DNA of 47,325 nucleotides from Bacteroidetes bacterium QS_3_64_15 (GTDB lineage: Bacteria > Bacteroidota > Rhodothermia > Rhodothermales > Salinibacteraceae): assembly GCA_003022565.1 (NCBI GenBank), contig PXTN01000021.1:1-47325 (forward strand), read 5' to 3'. Under the pieces are notes generated by a model. The model did not search any database, was not told the DNA's origin, and saw nothing but the letters and a program-made list of their open reading frames with translations. A program made the position numbers and the translations under genes. This document shows, one piece after another, positions 37,236-45,009 of this stretch. Numbering within the stretch: the first letter of the stretch is position 1; each line of letters starts with the position of its first letter.

Positions 37236-37278
37236 GGCCGCTCGTGTCTGCGAAGGAGGGCTCCCCCGGTGGCAGGAG

Positions 37279-37503
37279 CTACCGGGCCTCGGTAGGGAGG
37301 GCGCTCGAATTTAGCAGTGGACGGGCCGCTTCGAGCCGTCCGTCGTTCGGGGCGGGCTCGATGCCGAGCAGCGCGCACATCAGTTCGTAGAGGTGGAGCA
37401 GGGACACCTGCTCGACCGTGGCTGACGACCGAAAGGCCGGGCCGCGGGCCAGGAGGAGGGCGTGCATCGTCTCATTGCGGGGATCGGAGCCGTGGGTCCC
37501 GCC
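37279..37503 (-). pseudogene. Remnant of nucleotide pyrophosphatase/phosphodiesterase gene
   Basis: Only about 74 C-terminal residues remain: the metal-site GGTHGSDPRNETMHALLLARGPAFR, then LHLYELMCALLGIEPAPNDG, both hallmarks of the alkaline-phosphatase-like NPP family (normally about 400 aa). The His in GTHG would be a zinc ligand. Upstream the frame loses all resemblance and runs into the out-of-frame lipoprotein gene at 37539. The large N-terminal catalytic part is gone, so this is a gene remnant, not a functional enzyme. Confidence 0.8.
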
Positions 37504-37538
37504 CCTCGACCGTGTGGCAGCGGTCAGTGTAGAGAGGA

Positions 37539-38318
37539 TCAGTCTGAGGCTTGGCAGTATGCGCTCGTCATGTACGTGGCGCGGAGTTCGCCGCGCTCGC
37601 CAGGCCGTAGCACGAACTCGCTCGGGCCCACCTCGTCGGTGGTTGGGTGCCAGTCGTAGGTGTAGCCGAGGCCGGTGAAAGGATAGCCGTCCGACTCGTA
37701 GGAGGTCTGTCTCAGGGTCTGAAACCAGTCCCGATGCGCGTCGCTGACCTGCACGTGTGCGGCAGGGGCGGGCGTGGTCAGTTCGCACTCGCGGTCCGTC
37801 ACCTCAGGATCGGGGCAGGGGCGCACGAGGGCCTGCGGGCGCACCCAGAGCTCCACGAAGCGGTCGTAGTCGGCGTCCGGCGGCAGGCCGAGGCGCTGAG
37901 CGAGGCGAAGCTGAAGCGCGTCTCCACGCCGGTCGAGCCCCCGGCAAAACTGCCGAAGCTGGGGCGCAGCGGTGACCCACACGTCCTGGTCGGCCGTCAC
38001 CGTATCGCCCGCCGTCCCACTGGGGAGCGTCTCGCTGCCGCCCCAGGTGACCACCAGCACGTGCCGGGTCGAGTCGTCCACCGTTCGCCATACGAGCGAG
38101 TCGTTGTACGGCACGAGGGGCGTGAGCGTGGTCGCGATCTCCGACGGCTCGGCCGCCCGCGCGTCCGCAATAGCCGCCTGGTAGCGCGCCTCCGGATTGG
38201 GCTCCGTCACGGACTGCGCGCTTCCGCAGGCCACCAACAGACACGCAAGTCCGAATACAGCCGCCTTGTGGAGATCAATCACGGCCACAGGAGCAGGTCC
38301 CACACCACGTCCACACAT
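37539..38318 (-). CDS. Hypothetical lipoprotein
   Basis: About 259 residues. A leader KAAVFGLACLLVACGSAQ carries the lipobox LVAC, so it is probably a membrane-anchored lipoprotein facing the periplasm or outside. The mature part has conserved-looking stretches, such as VWVTAAPQLRQFCRGL, LGLPPDADYDRFVELWVRPQALVRPCPDPEV and YPFTGLGYTYDWHPT, the last rich in aromatic residues. I recognise no family. The ATG at 38318 gives a short basic n-region; the TTG 12 bases upstream is less likely. It directly follows the PLDc_N gene on the minus strand and precedes the NPP remnant. Confidence 0.75.
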   Translation of the reverse strand: MCGRGVGPAPVAVIDLHKAAVFGLACLLVACGSAQSVTEPNPEARYQAAIADARAAEPSEIATTLTPLVPYNDSLVWRTVDDSTRHVLVVTWGGSETLPSGTAGDTVTADQDVWVTAAPQLRQFCRGLDRRGDALQLRLAQRLGLPPDADYDRFVELWVRPQALVRPCPDPEVTDRECELTTPAPAAHVQVSDAHRDWFQTLRQTSYESDGYPFTGLGYTYDWHPTTDEVGPSEFVLRPGERGELRATYMTSAYCQASD

Positions 38319-38340
38319 CCGCACGTCCAACCTTCCACCC

Positions 38341-38628
38341 TTACCCGCGGCCGAAGATGAAGTAGAGAATCACGCCGCCCACAGGAAAGAAGATGATGAG
38401 GAGCGCCCAGATGACGGTACTGGTTGTCTCTCGCCCCCCGTCCCTGAGCAGGTCCACAAGCGCCACGAGATCGAGCACAATGACGATGGTGCCGCAGAGG
38501 CCCCAGTTTGCGGTGCCGAGGCGGTCGAAAAGGGTGGGTCCGCCGCAGCCGGTGAGAAGAACGGTAAGGGGCGCAAGGACGGCGACGAGGAGCGGTCGGA
38601 GCGAAAAGAAGCGATTCTCGGCGATCAT
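38341..38628 (-). CDS. PLDc_N domain membrane protein
   Basis: 95 residues with a lipobox-like leader (LAPLTVLLTGC) and the phospholipase D N-terminal domain (PLDc_N): two hydrophobic helices ending in IWALLIIFFPVGGVILYFIFGR, the hallmark of the family. Such short proteins carry only the membrane anchor domain found at the start of cardiolipin synthases and have no catalytic HKD motif. It is 22 bp upstream of the hypothetical lipoprotein gene (37539-38318), a probable two-gene unit. The role is not known. Confidence 0.86.
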   Translation of the reverse strand: MIAENRFFSLRPLLVAVLAPLTVLLTGCGGPTLFDRLGTANWGLCGTIVIVLDLVALVDLLRDGGRETTSTVIWALLIIFFPVGGVILYFIFGRG

Positions 38629-38693
38629 GGGAGGAAAGGAGTCAAGGAAAAAGAGCCCGTGCCCCCAGCCTACGTGTCAGCGGGCGGAATGGG

Positions 38694-38795
38694 TACAGGG
38701 TGCGGGATACAGAGCGTGGGGGCGTGGGAGTGGAGAGCGTGGGGGAGGAAGAGAATGAGGGAATGGGCGAAAGGGGGAATGGGCGAAGGATTGGC
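38694..38795. repeat. GGGAGTGGAG low-complexity repeat
   Basis: A purine-rich stretch built of variants of GCGTGGGAGTGGAGAGCG and GGGAATGGGCGAA, of the same kind as 11559 and 34838. Confidence 0.55.
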
Positions 38796-39004
38796 GGCAG
38801 AAAAACCTTCCAACGTTCGGTCGCACTTCAACACTGTGAGTTGAGCGCGGACGTGGCTGCGTTTATCTGCGACGACCGCAGTCGACGGACGGCAGACCGC
38901 CGAAGAACGCCGAGAAGCAGCCGTCCGCGGTCCGCCGTCTTTCCCGAGGTGGGCATACCCCGAACACATCAACTCGCAGACTTGAAATGCCACCCAACGT
39001 GTCA

Positions 39005-39040
39005 GCCTTCCAACGTTCCAACCTCCCAACGTTCCAACGC
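39005..39040. repeat. CCAACGTTCC short tandem repeat
   Basis: Tandem and near-tandem copies of CCTTCCAACGTTCC and CCTCCCAACGTTCC upstream of the dus start; another copy lies at about 38807. Each unit holds the palindrome AACGTT. Confidence 0.65.
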
Positions 39041-39122
39041 AATTCCGGAACCACCGCCCGCGTCCGATGCGTTCTCTAACTTCTCGCACCCCGCTGCCAC
39101 AAATCGGACCGACCCCGTCCCG

Positions 39123-40262
39123 ATGCGCATTGGCCACCTCGACTTCGACGACCGGCCTCTCTTCCTCGCGCCCATGGAGGACGTGAGCGACCCACCGTTC
39201 CGCATCCTCTGCAAGCGATACGGGGCCGACATGATGTACACCGAGTTCATCTCCTCAGCCGGCCTCCTCCGCGAGCAGGCGCACGAGCACCAGAAGCTCG
39301 AGATTTTCGACAAGGAGCGCCCCATCGGCATTCAGGTGTGGGGCGGGGGGATCGACGAGGTCAAGAACGCCACCCCGATGGTCGACGCCGCCGGGCCGGA
39401 CGTGATCGACATCAACTTCGGCTGTCCGGTCCGAAAGATCGTGCAGAAGGACGGCGGGGCGGGCGTGCTCCGCAACCTCGACAAGATGAAGCGCATCGTG
39501 GCGGCGGTGATGGAGGAGGCCACCCGGCCGGTGACCGTCAAGATGCGCCTCGGGTGGGACGACGATTCGATCTACGCCGTGGAGGTGGCCCGCATGCTGG
39601 AAGAGATGGGCGTGGCGGCGCTCTCGGTCCACGCCCGCACCCGCGAGCAGCAGTACAAGGGCGACGCGCGTTGGGACTGGCTCCGCCGGATCAAGGAGGC
39701 GGGCGTCCGCGACATGCCTGTCATCGGCAATGGGGACGCCCACGACCCGGCGGCCATCGAGGCCATGTTCGAAGAGACAGGCGTGGACGCCGTCATGCTT
39801 GGACGCGGCGCGCTGGGCAACCCCTGGATTTTTGAGCGGGCGAAGGCCTACCTGGAGACCGGCACGCTGCCCCCGCCGCCCTCGTGGGAGGAGCGCGTGC
39901 AGGTGGTGGCCGAGCACCTGTCCATGAAGTGCGAGTGGCTGGGGGAGCGCACCGGCGTGCTGGAGATGCGCAAGAACTACAGCAGCTACTTCAAGGGCTT
40001 CCGCAACGCCTCTACGCTCCGGCACGAGCTTATGCAGCCGGAGACGAAGGCGGGGGTGCTGGAGGTGATGCTCAACTTCAAGCCCGACGCGCCCGACATT
40101 CAGGTCCCCTCGGCCAAGCTCCCCGAACAGACCGCCGACCCGGATGCAGTGGAGACGACGAAGCCGGACGTGCCCGAGGCCCTGCCGACGCCGGGGGGCG
40201 ACGGGGCAACCAAAGAGGTGGGGACGAAGAAGGCCGAGTTGCCTGCGTCGATGGCATCGTAA
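39123..40262 (+). CDS. tRNA-dihydrouridine synthase
   Basis: FMN enzyme that reduces uridine to dihydrouridine in tRNA D-loops. From the ATG at 39123 the protein is 379 residues: the barrel start APMEDVSDPPFRILCKRYG (residues 16-34), the catalytic cysteine C101 in DINFGCPVRKIVQKDGG, KMRLGWDDDS, VHARTREQQYKGDARWDWL and IGNGDAHDP are all as in DusB-type enzymes. The last 50 residues are a Pro/Asp-rich extension (QTADPDAVETTKPDVPE ... AELPASMAS) absent in E. coli. A diverged copy of exactly this extension occurs at 41257. Confidence 0.94.
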   Translation: MRIGHLDFDDRPLFLAPMEDVSDPPFRILCKRYGADMMYTEFISSAGLLREQAHEHQKLEIFDKERPIGIQVWGGGIDEVKNATPMVDAAGPDVIDINFGCPVRKIVQKDGGAGVLRNLDKMKRIVAAVMEEATRPVTVKMRLGWDDDSIYAVEVARMLEEMGVAALSVHARTREQQYKGDARWDWLRRIKEAGVRDMPVIGNGDAHDPAAIEAMFEETGVDAVMLGRGALGNPWIFERAKAYLETGTLPPPPSWEERVQVVAEHLSMKCEWLGERTGVLEMRKNYSSYFKGFRNASTLRHELMQPETKAGVLEVMLNFKPDAPDIQVPSAKLPEQTADPDAVETTKPDVPEALPTPGGDGATKEVGTKKAELPASMAS

Positions 40263-40274
40263 TTGACTGTGGGG

Positions 40275-40292
40275 GCGGGCAAGAGAGCCCGC
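40275..40292 (+). terminator. Hairpin after dus
   Basis: GCGGGC / GCCCGC with a 6-base loop begins 13 bases after the dus stop. It is followed by no T-run. It separates dus from the convergent PIN gene. Confidence 0.5.
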
Positions 40293-40333
40293 AGACCCAG
40301 TCGCCACCTGGTTAGGATACTCGTCCCTCAGGA

Positions 40334-40822
40334 TCAGAGGGAGGAAAGCCGCTTCCGGACCCGTCGGACGAGCCCACCGGGACAAAACACCTCGATCTCA
40401 GGGTGCCCCGGCTCGTAGTCGTCGACGTTGTAGGTCGTGAGGTACGCGCAGTCCTGCTCGAGCGCCGCGACGAGGTGAGGCAGGTCCTTCCAGTCTGCAC
40501 GATCCGTGTGGGGAAGAAGGCCCTGTCGGGCAGGCGCGTCGACGATCGAGAGGGCCCGACCCACCAGCCGCTCAAAATCGCCGGTCGCCAATGGGAGCTT
40601 CGCCGCAAGATTGCGTCGGCATTCGTTGACGGCGAATTCGGACGTGATTCCCTCGATGAGCGTGATTTCCGAGAGCGTGAGCAGAACCTGACTTGCGCTG
40701 TGGTCGGAGGGAGACGCGGCGCCCGCAAAGAGCACGTCCGCGTCGAAATACACCCGGAGAGGCGATCCTGATTGAGCCCCGGACGCTCCCTGTCCGGTTC
40801 CGCCGTCCGTCTCGCTACTCAT
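40334..40822 (-). CDS. PIN-domain nuclease (probable toxin)
   Basis: A 162-residue PIN domain protein. Acidic active-site candidates are D27/D29 in VYFDADVLFAG, E62/E67 in TSEFAVNECRR, D113 in WKDLPHLVAA and D134/D135 in YNVDDYEPGH. PIN proteins are RNases; as here, they are usually paired with a DNA-binding antitoxin. The start overlaps the antitoxin gene's end by 4 bases (shared ATGA), typical of type II toxin-antitoxin operons, although the antitoxin is encoded first. The first 20 residues are unstructured. Confidence 0.85.
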   Translation of the reverse strand: MSSETDGGTGQGASGAQSGSPLRVYFDADVLFAGAASPSDHSASQVLLTLSEITLIEGITSEFAVNECRRNLAAKLPLATGDFERLVGRALSIVDAPARQGLLPHTDRADWKDLPHLVAALEQDCAYLTTYNVDDYEPGHPEIEVFCPGGLVRRVRKRLSSL

Positions 40823-41154
40823 GGGGGATCGCTCTCAGTCTCTTCCGCGCCGTCTCCCGAGCGTTCGCCGTCCGGAGGATCTCCGTAGTGCTCCCGGGTG
40901 AGCGCAGCCCGCTCGTCCCGAAGACGCGTCAAGAGTTCGTTCGTTGTACATCCCGCCTCCTCCCGGAGCCGTTCGATTTCCCGGGCCAGGCTGGGGACCA
41001 CCGGCTGCATCGGGGTGAGAACGAACGTTCCGTCCACGTCCACGAGGTGAAGAGCGTCTCCTTCGTCGAGGTCGTATTTGTCGCGGAGGGCCTTCGGGAG
41101 CGTGAGGACCCCCCGGCTCCGAAGCTGGACAGTACTACTGGCAGACCGGTCCAT
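40819..41154 (-). CDS. AbrB/SpoVT-type antitoxin
   Basis: A 111-residue protein with an N-terminal SpoVT-AbrB DNA-binding domain: VQLRSRGVLTLPKALRDKYDLDEGDALHLVDVDGTFVL fits the swapped-hairpin fold, with the typical LPKALRDKY stretch. The C-terminal half (IERLREEAGCTTNELLTRLRDERAALTREHYG, then an acidic tail) probably wraps the toxin. It is translationally coupled to the PIN gene by a 4-base overlap and probably represses their shared promoter. Confidence 0.85.
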   Translation of the reverse strand: MDRSASSTVQLRSRGVLTLPKALRDKYDLDEGDALHLVDVDGTFVLTPMQPVVPSLAREIERLREEAGCTTNELLTRLRDERAALTREHYGDPPDGERSGDGAEETESDPP

Positions 41155-41256
41155 CGAGGCTCATCATCGGGTTCAGGAGCGTGGTCGCTCTGCATTTCAG
41201 CATGGTCTGCATTTCGAAACGACTGGGACGGGTGGCGGTTTCGGGGCCTTCCGGTT

Positions 41257-41382
41257 CAGGCCGCTGATCTGGACGCCGTGGAGACGACGACCCCCAACGG
41301 GCCGGACGACGTGCCCCCGCCGGGCGGGGCGGGCGAGGAGGCCGGGACGAAAAAGGCCGAGCTTCCCGTGTCGATGACGTAG
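41257..41382 (+). pseudogene. Diverged duplicate of the dus 3' end
   Basis: This stretch encodes, in one frame, LDAVETTTP, then PGGAGEEAGTKKAELPVSMT and a stop. The dus C-terminal extension reads DAVETTKPD, then GGDGATKEVGTKKAELPASMAS (40128-40262). The DNA is clearly alike through to the stop codons (126 vs 135 bases). Upstream of 41250 no resemblance to dus remains. It is a gene tail without a gene, placed after the PIN/AbrB module. Confidence 0.82.
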
Positions 41383-41400
41383 ACGCCTGGACACGTGAAA

Positions 41401-41465
41401 GCGTGGAGGCATAGACGCGCTAATGCTCTTGCCTCCGTGCGCCCAGAGCCTCCATGCATCCACGC
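41401..41465. repeat. Imperfect palindrome GCGTGGAGGC / GCCTCCATGC
   Basis: GCGTGGAGGC at 41401-41410 faces GCCTCCATGC at 41448-41457 (one mismatch), with further TCCACGC nearby at 41459-41465. It follows the duplicated dus tail. It may be a terminator-like structure or a repeat remnant. Confidence 0.45.
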
Positions 41466-41547
41466 ATCGGGTACCGCTTGCCACTCTCCCGCCCGCACGG
41501 CTACACTACAGCTCACCCTTCTTCCAAGCGATCCATCTCCATAACCG

Positions 41548-41988
41548 ATGAGCGACGCCCCCCGCTACTGGACGCCCGCCTTCGTCGAGCGCTTCGTCGA
41601 CGCCCTCAACAATGACGAGGACTTTCAGGAGACCGCCGGATCCTTCTCCGAAACCATCGAGCTGCGGTGCCTCGACACGCCCGACGCCGAGGACGTCTCC
41701 GCCACGTATGCGTTCGAGGAGGGTCGGATCGTGGACGTGGATCTCTGGATCGACGAGGCGCCCTCCGAGCAGATGCGGGCGGAGGAGGTGGACACCGGCG
41801 CGATCATGGCCCGGGCCACGGCGCCCTACGACGTGTGGGTCCAGATGGACAAGGGCGAGATGGGGGCCGCCGAGGCGATCGCCTCCCCGGACTACCAGAT
41901 CGACGGCTCCATGATGCAGGTCATGTCAAACATGGGCGTCTTTCGGGGGATGATGTCCGTCGCGGCCGACGTGGAGAAGACGTACTGA
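41548..41988 (+). CDS. SCP2-like sterol-carrier-domain protein
   Basis: A 146-residue acidic soluble protein without signal peptide. The second half (ARATAPYDVWVQMDKGEMGAAEAIASPDYQIDGSMMQVMSNMGVFRGMMSVA) has the order of strands and the helix of the SCP2 lipid-binding fold, in which a hydrophobic pocket holds fatty acyl chains. This is a fold-level resemblance seen by eye, not a firm family match. It is followed by a repeat and then the zeta-toxin-like locus. The gene is about 160 bases after the duplicated dus tail. Confidence 0.6.
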   Translation: MSDAPRYWTPAFVERFVDALNNDEDFQETAGSFSETIELRCLDTPDAEDVSATYAFEEGRIVDVDLWIDEAPSEQMRAEEVDTGAIMARATAPYDVWVQMDKGEMGAAEAIASPDYQIDGSMMQVMSNMGVFRGMMSVAADVEKTY

Positions 41989-41989
41989 C

Positions 41990-42058
41990 TGATGCGTGAG
42001 GAGTGAAGAGTGACGCGTGAAGAGTGACGAGTGATGCGCGTGAGGCGGGTGCGACGTG
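41990..42058. repeat. GAGTGAAGAGTGACG tandem low-complexity repeat
   Basis: Repeats of GCGTGA(G/A)GAGTGA occur four to five times, imperfectly, directly after the SCP2-like gene's stop. Same family as the purine-rich stretches at 11559, 34838 and 38694. Confidence 0.65.
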
Positions 42059-42086
42059 AGGGAAAATAGGATTCGATGGAGCAACG

Positions 42087-42669
42087 ATGGCCTCGCCGAC
42101 TGTACTCATCGTGGGCGGCCCGAACGGAGCGGGCAAAACCACCCTCGCGGAGCCGTACGCCGAGCAGAAGGACCGGCCCTATCTCGCCGCCGATCGGATC
42201 GCGTCGGAGCTGAACCCGGAGGACCCGTACGCCGCGCGGGTCGAGGCCGGCCGGCAGTTTCTCCGACGGCTCAATGCGTTCATTGAGGAGCGGACCTCGT
42301 TCGTCGTCGAGTCGACGCTCGCCGGACGGAGTCTGGCCCGCTCCATCGACCGCATGAACGAGGCGGGATACATCACCCGTATCGCATTCGTCGTCCTCGA
42401 CTCGGCCGACCTGTGTGTGCGCCCGCGTGCAGGAGCGGGTGCGGAAGGGGGGGCACCACGTTCCGGACGCAGACGTTCGCCGCCGGTACACTCGGAGCAA
42501 GAAGAACTTCTGGACGTTGTATCGCCCGACGGCGGATCGATGGCATCTCCTCTTGAACGCAGAAGACGGATTCGTGGACGTGGCGACCGCAACGCCGACA
42601 GATACCTTTGTGCTAGACGACGACGCATTCGATGCCTTTCATCGAGACCTCTCGACCCGCCATGGCTAA
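42087..42669 (+). pseudogene. Zeta-toxin-like kinase, frameshifted
   Basis: Zeta toxins are P-loop kinases that phosphorylate UDP-sugar precursors or other targets. Frame 1 gives MASPTVLIVGGPNGAGKTTL (Walker A at residues 10-19), AADRIASELNP and FVVESTLAGRS. After SADLCV the reading continues one frame over: RVQERVRKGGHHVPDADVRRRY, RSKKNFWTLYRPTADRW, the conserved C-terminal part of this family. The shift falls at a TGTGTGTG run (42412-42419) and needs one base removed. Each half is undamaged otherwise, so it is a recent frameshift, a sequencing error, or a slippage switch. The last 8 bases overlap the next gene. Confidence 0.82.
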
Positions 42670-42883
42670 TAGTGTCGCTCGAAAGGAAATTCCGACGGAG
42701 GTGCTGAGGGAAATGATGGAGTTGAAGCGGATCGGTACTCGGTCGGCCCGAAAAGCGCAAGAAGAGAACCGTCGGCTCGGCATCCCGAACGCCTATTCCC
42801 GGAACGGCACCTTCTACTTCGAGCTGCCGGACGGGACGATCACGCAGGAGGATCCCTTCGTCGTGGAAAATGCCGATGAGTAG
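42662..42883 (+). CDS. Small partner of zeta-like kinase (possible antitoxin)
   Basis: A 73-residue protein starting at the ATG at 42662, overlapping the kinase stop by 8 bases, so translation is probably coupled. It begins basic (ANSVARKEIPTEVLREMMELKRIGTRSARKAQEENRRLG), then ends acidic (SRNGTFYFELPDGTITQEDPFVVENADE). No known domain is recognised. Position and size suggest an antitoxin or modulator, placed after rather than before the kinase gene; this is inference. Confidence 0.7.
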   Translation: MANSVARKEIPTEVLREMMELKRIGTRSARKAQEENRRLGIPNAYSRNGTFYFELPDGTITQEDPFVVENADE

Positions 42884-42942
42884 TCCGACGAGGGACATCA
42901 GGAACGGACAGTGCAAACTTCTGGCAACACAGCGCAAGACCT

Positions 42943-43440
42943 ATGAGCGACGACACGCCGGAGATCACCGTTACCCGCGGAAAACGACACAAGAGATCCG
43001 AACGCAGCAGGACGTCATCCTCGGCGACTCGTTCGCCGTCCTCGGGCCTAGGCTTGCCAGGATTGGGAACGGTCGTTTCGGGCGCAATCCGCAGCGCGCA
43101 CAACGTATGGCGGGCGGGACTTGGCGTCGTCGCGGTGGTCCGTGATGCCGGGACACAGGTGTTCGATGCCCTCGTTGAGGAGGGCAAATCGTGGGAGCAG
43201 GCCCAGCGCGAGCGCCGGCAGAGGACGAGCCGGCAGATGCGGCGGATGTCTGAAGAGGGCGACGCGGCGGACGCGATTGAGGAAAGGGTGCGCGACGAGG
43301 TGAACGAGGTCCTCCGGCGCATCGGGGGGCCCGATCGCGACCGAATCGATGCGCTGCGCGACCGAATCGACGCCCTCGATGTCAAGATTGCCCGTCTCCG
43401 GGAGGCAGTGTTTGAAGCGCAGCGAGAGCGGGAGCCCTAA
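42943..43440 (+). CDS. Phasin / polyester granule-associated protein-like
   Basis: 165 residues. A Ser/Arg-rich N-terminus (residues 12-36) is followed by a glycine-rich amphipathic helix region (LGTVVSGAIRSAHNVWRAGLGVVAVVRDAGTQVFDALVEEG) and a highly charged coiled coil (RRMSEEGDAADAIEERVRDEVNEVLRRIGGPDRDRIDALRDRIDAL). This layout, and the RIGGPDRDRIDALRDRIDALD pattern, resemble PhaI/PhaF-type phasins, which coat storage granules. It converges with the wax-ester synthase gene. Fit is moderate; other coiled-coil families are possible. Confidence 0.6.
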   Translation: MSDDTPEITVTRGKRHKRSERSRTSSSATRSPSSGLGLPGLGTVVSGAIRSAHNVWRAGLGVVAVVRDAGTQVFDALVEEGKSWEQAQRERRQRTSRQMRRMSEEGDAADAIEERVRDEVNEVLRRIGGPDRDRIDALRDRIDALDVKIARLREAVFEAQREREP

Positions 43441-43542
43441 GTCCGACATCCGGCTCGTGCAGTTCTGCCGTGAGTCCCACGATTGGGCTCCCTGAGGCCC
43501 CGCACGGGCGGACGCGGCCCGATAAAGCAGTAGCATTCGGCG

Positions 43543-44964
43543 TTATTCTCCGGCGGCGCTCGCGGACGAGGTTGACGAAGAGCCCTCGTCGGCATTGGGC
43601 AAGAGGCCGTCCGCGAGGCGATCGAACTCCTGCATAAACCCCTCGACGATCGGCTCTGGATCCGGGACGAGCCCCGCGTCGCAGGCGATGCCGAGCCGCA
43701 CCTCGCCGTCGTAGCTGAAGATGCTCACGCCTAGGCCCACGTGCCCGGCCCGCGGCACCCAGGGCATAATGTGCTGGATGCGGCGTCCCTCCAGGTGCAA
43801 CGGTTCCTGCGGCCCCGGCACATTTGTCATCACCGCGCTCGCCTTGTTGCTGAAGTGGCGCACGGCCCGTTCCTCCACGCTCAGGGGCACGTAGCCGAGC
43901 CCTTCCAGCACGCTGAGTGCAGCAACCGCCTCCGCCGACGCCTTGATCTCGTCCATCTGTTGCTTCACCGTGAGCACCCGTTCAAGGCGGTTATCGAGCC
44001 CAACGGGCAGGTCCAAAAACACGAGCCCGAAGCGGTTGCCGAGTTGGAAGGCCTGCTCCGGCGGACGGAGGTTGACCGGGATTAGGGCGCGCGCCGTCTC
44101 TGTGTCGCCCAAGTCGTCACGCGTCTCGAAGTAGGACCGCAGCGCGCCCGCCACGGCCCCGAGCAGCACGTCGTTCACCTTCGCGTCGACGACATGCCCG
44201 ATGCGTTTGATGCGCGCCAGGTCCAGGGGCTCAGACCACGTCGCCCGCTGCGCCACGCCGAGCTCGCCCTTGAGCAGGGTATTGGGGTCATCGGAGAGCG
44301 ACAGAAACTTCGACAGGGCCGCCCCGAAGCTGAGGCCCTGCTTCACCCGCCGCAGAGCGTGAGACGGATTGATGAGCGACCGGGCGCTCTCCGTCAGCAG
44401 GCGCCGGCCCGTCGCCACAGTGCCCTGCACGGTTTTGATTGCGCCGCGCACCGCCCCCGGCAAGAGATGGGGCTGTTTGTCGGTGTCGGGAAACCGCGAG
44501 GGATCGAAGTACTCGTCGGTAAGGGAGAGCAGCACCTGCAACAGCGCCATCCCGTCGGCAATGCAGTGATGGAGCCGCGCGATGACGACGCTGCCGCGCC
44601 GATAGTCCTCGATGAGCTGCATCTCCCAGAGCGGCTTCTCCCGGTCGAGCGGATCGCTCATCAGCTCGCTCACCCGCGCCTTGAGCTCGGTTCGTCCCGC
44701 CTCGCCGGGCAGGGCCGAGCGGTGCACGTGCCGATCGAGGTCGAAGTGGGGATCGAGCTCCCAGTAGGGGGAGCCGTCAGGGTCGCGAACCCGCTGCCGA
44801 AACCGCGTGAAGCCGAGAAAGCGCTCCCTCAGGAGCTCCTTGAGCATGGCTACGTCCATCGGATCCTCGAGCACGAGGACAGCCGTGATCGTCATCAAAT
44901 TCGTCGGCTCATCCATGCGCAGCCAGGCCGCGTCGACGCCGGAAAGAAGCTCCTGGGTTTTCAT
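43543..44964 (-). CDS. Wax ester synthase / diacylglycerol acyltransferase
   Basis: A bifunctional WS/DGAT enzyme that joins acyl-CoA to fatty alcohols or diacylglycerol to make storage wax esters or triacylglycerols. The active-site motif HHCIADG is at residues 132-138, with PLWE at 111-114. Also present are the family motifs NDVLLGAVAGALR and MTNVPGPQEPLHLEG. From the ATG at 44964 (MKTQELLSGVDAAWLRMDEPTN) it is 473 aa, the normal size; in-frame starts 18 and 102 bases earlier are less family-like. It converges with a phasin-like gene, consistent with lipid or polyester inclusions. Confidence 0.93.
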   Translation of the reverse strand: MKTQELLSGVDAAWLRMDEPTNLMTITAVLVLEDPMDVAMLKELLRERFLGFTRFRQRVRDPDGSPYWELDPHFDLDRHVHRSALPGEAGRTELKARVSELMSDPLDREKPLWEMQLIEDYRRGSVVIARLHHCIADGMALLQVLLSLTDEYFDPSRFPDTDKQPHLLPGAVRGAIKTVQGTVATGRRLLTESARSLINPSHALRRVKQGLSFGAALSKFLSLSDDPNTLLKGELGVAQRATWSEPLDLARIKRIGHVVDAKVNDVLLGAVAGALRSYFETRDDLGDTETARALIPVNLRPPEQAFQLGNRFGLVFLDLPVGLDNRLERVLTVKQQMDEIKASAEAVAALSVLEGLGYVPLSVEERAVRHFSNKASAVMTNVPGPQEPLHLEGRRIQHIMPWVPRAGHVGLGVSIFSYDGEVRLGIACDAGLVPDPEPIVEGFMQEFDRLADGLLPNADEGSSSTSSASAAGE

Positions 44965-45009
44965 TGCGGGGAGCAGGGCCATGAAGGAAAGATGAGCGGG
45001 GGGCCAGCC

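Larger units (their letters stand above)
38629..39122. other. Repeat-rich intergenic region
   Basis: 494 bases without a credible gene, upstream of dus (plus) and of the PLDc_N gene (minus). It contains a GGAGTGG-type low-complexity stretch (38694-38795), a CCGCAGTCG/CCGTCCGCGGTCC element (about 38874-38945) and four copies of a TCCAACGTTCC-type motif (about 38807-38815 and 39005-39040). Confidence 0.6.
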
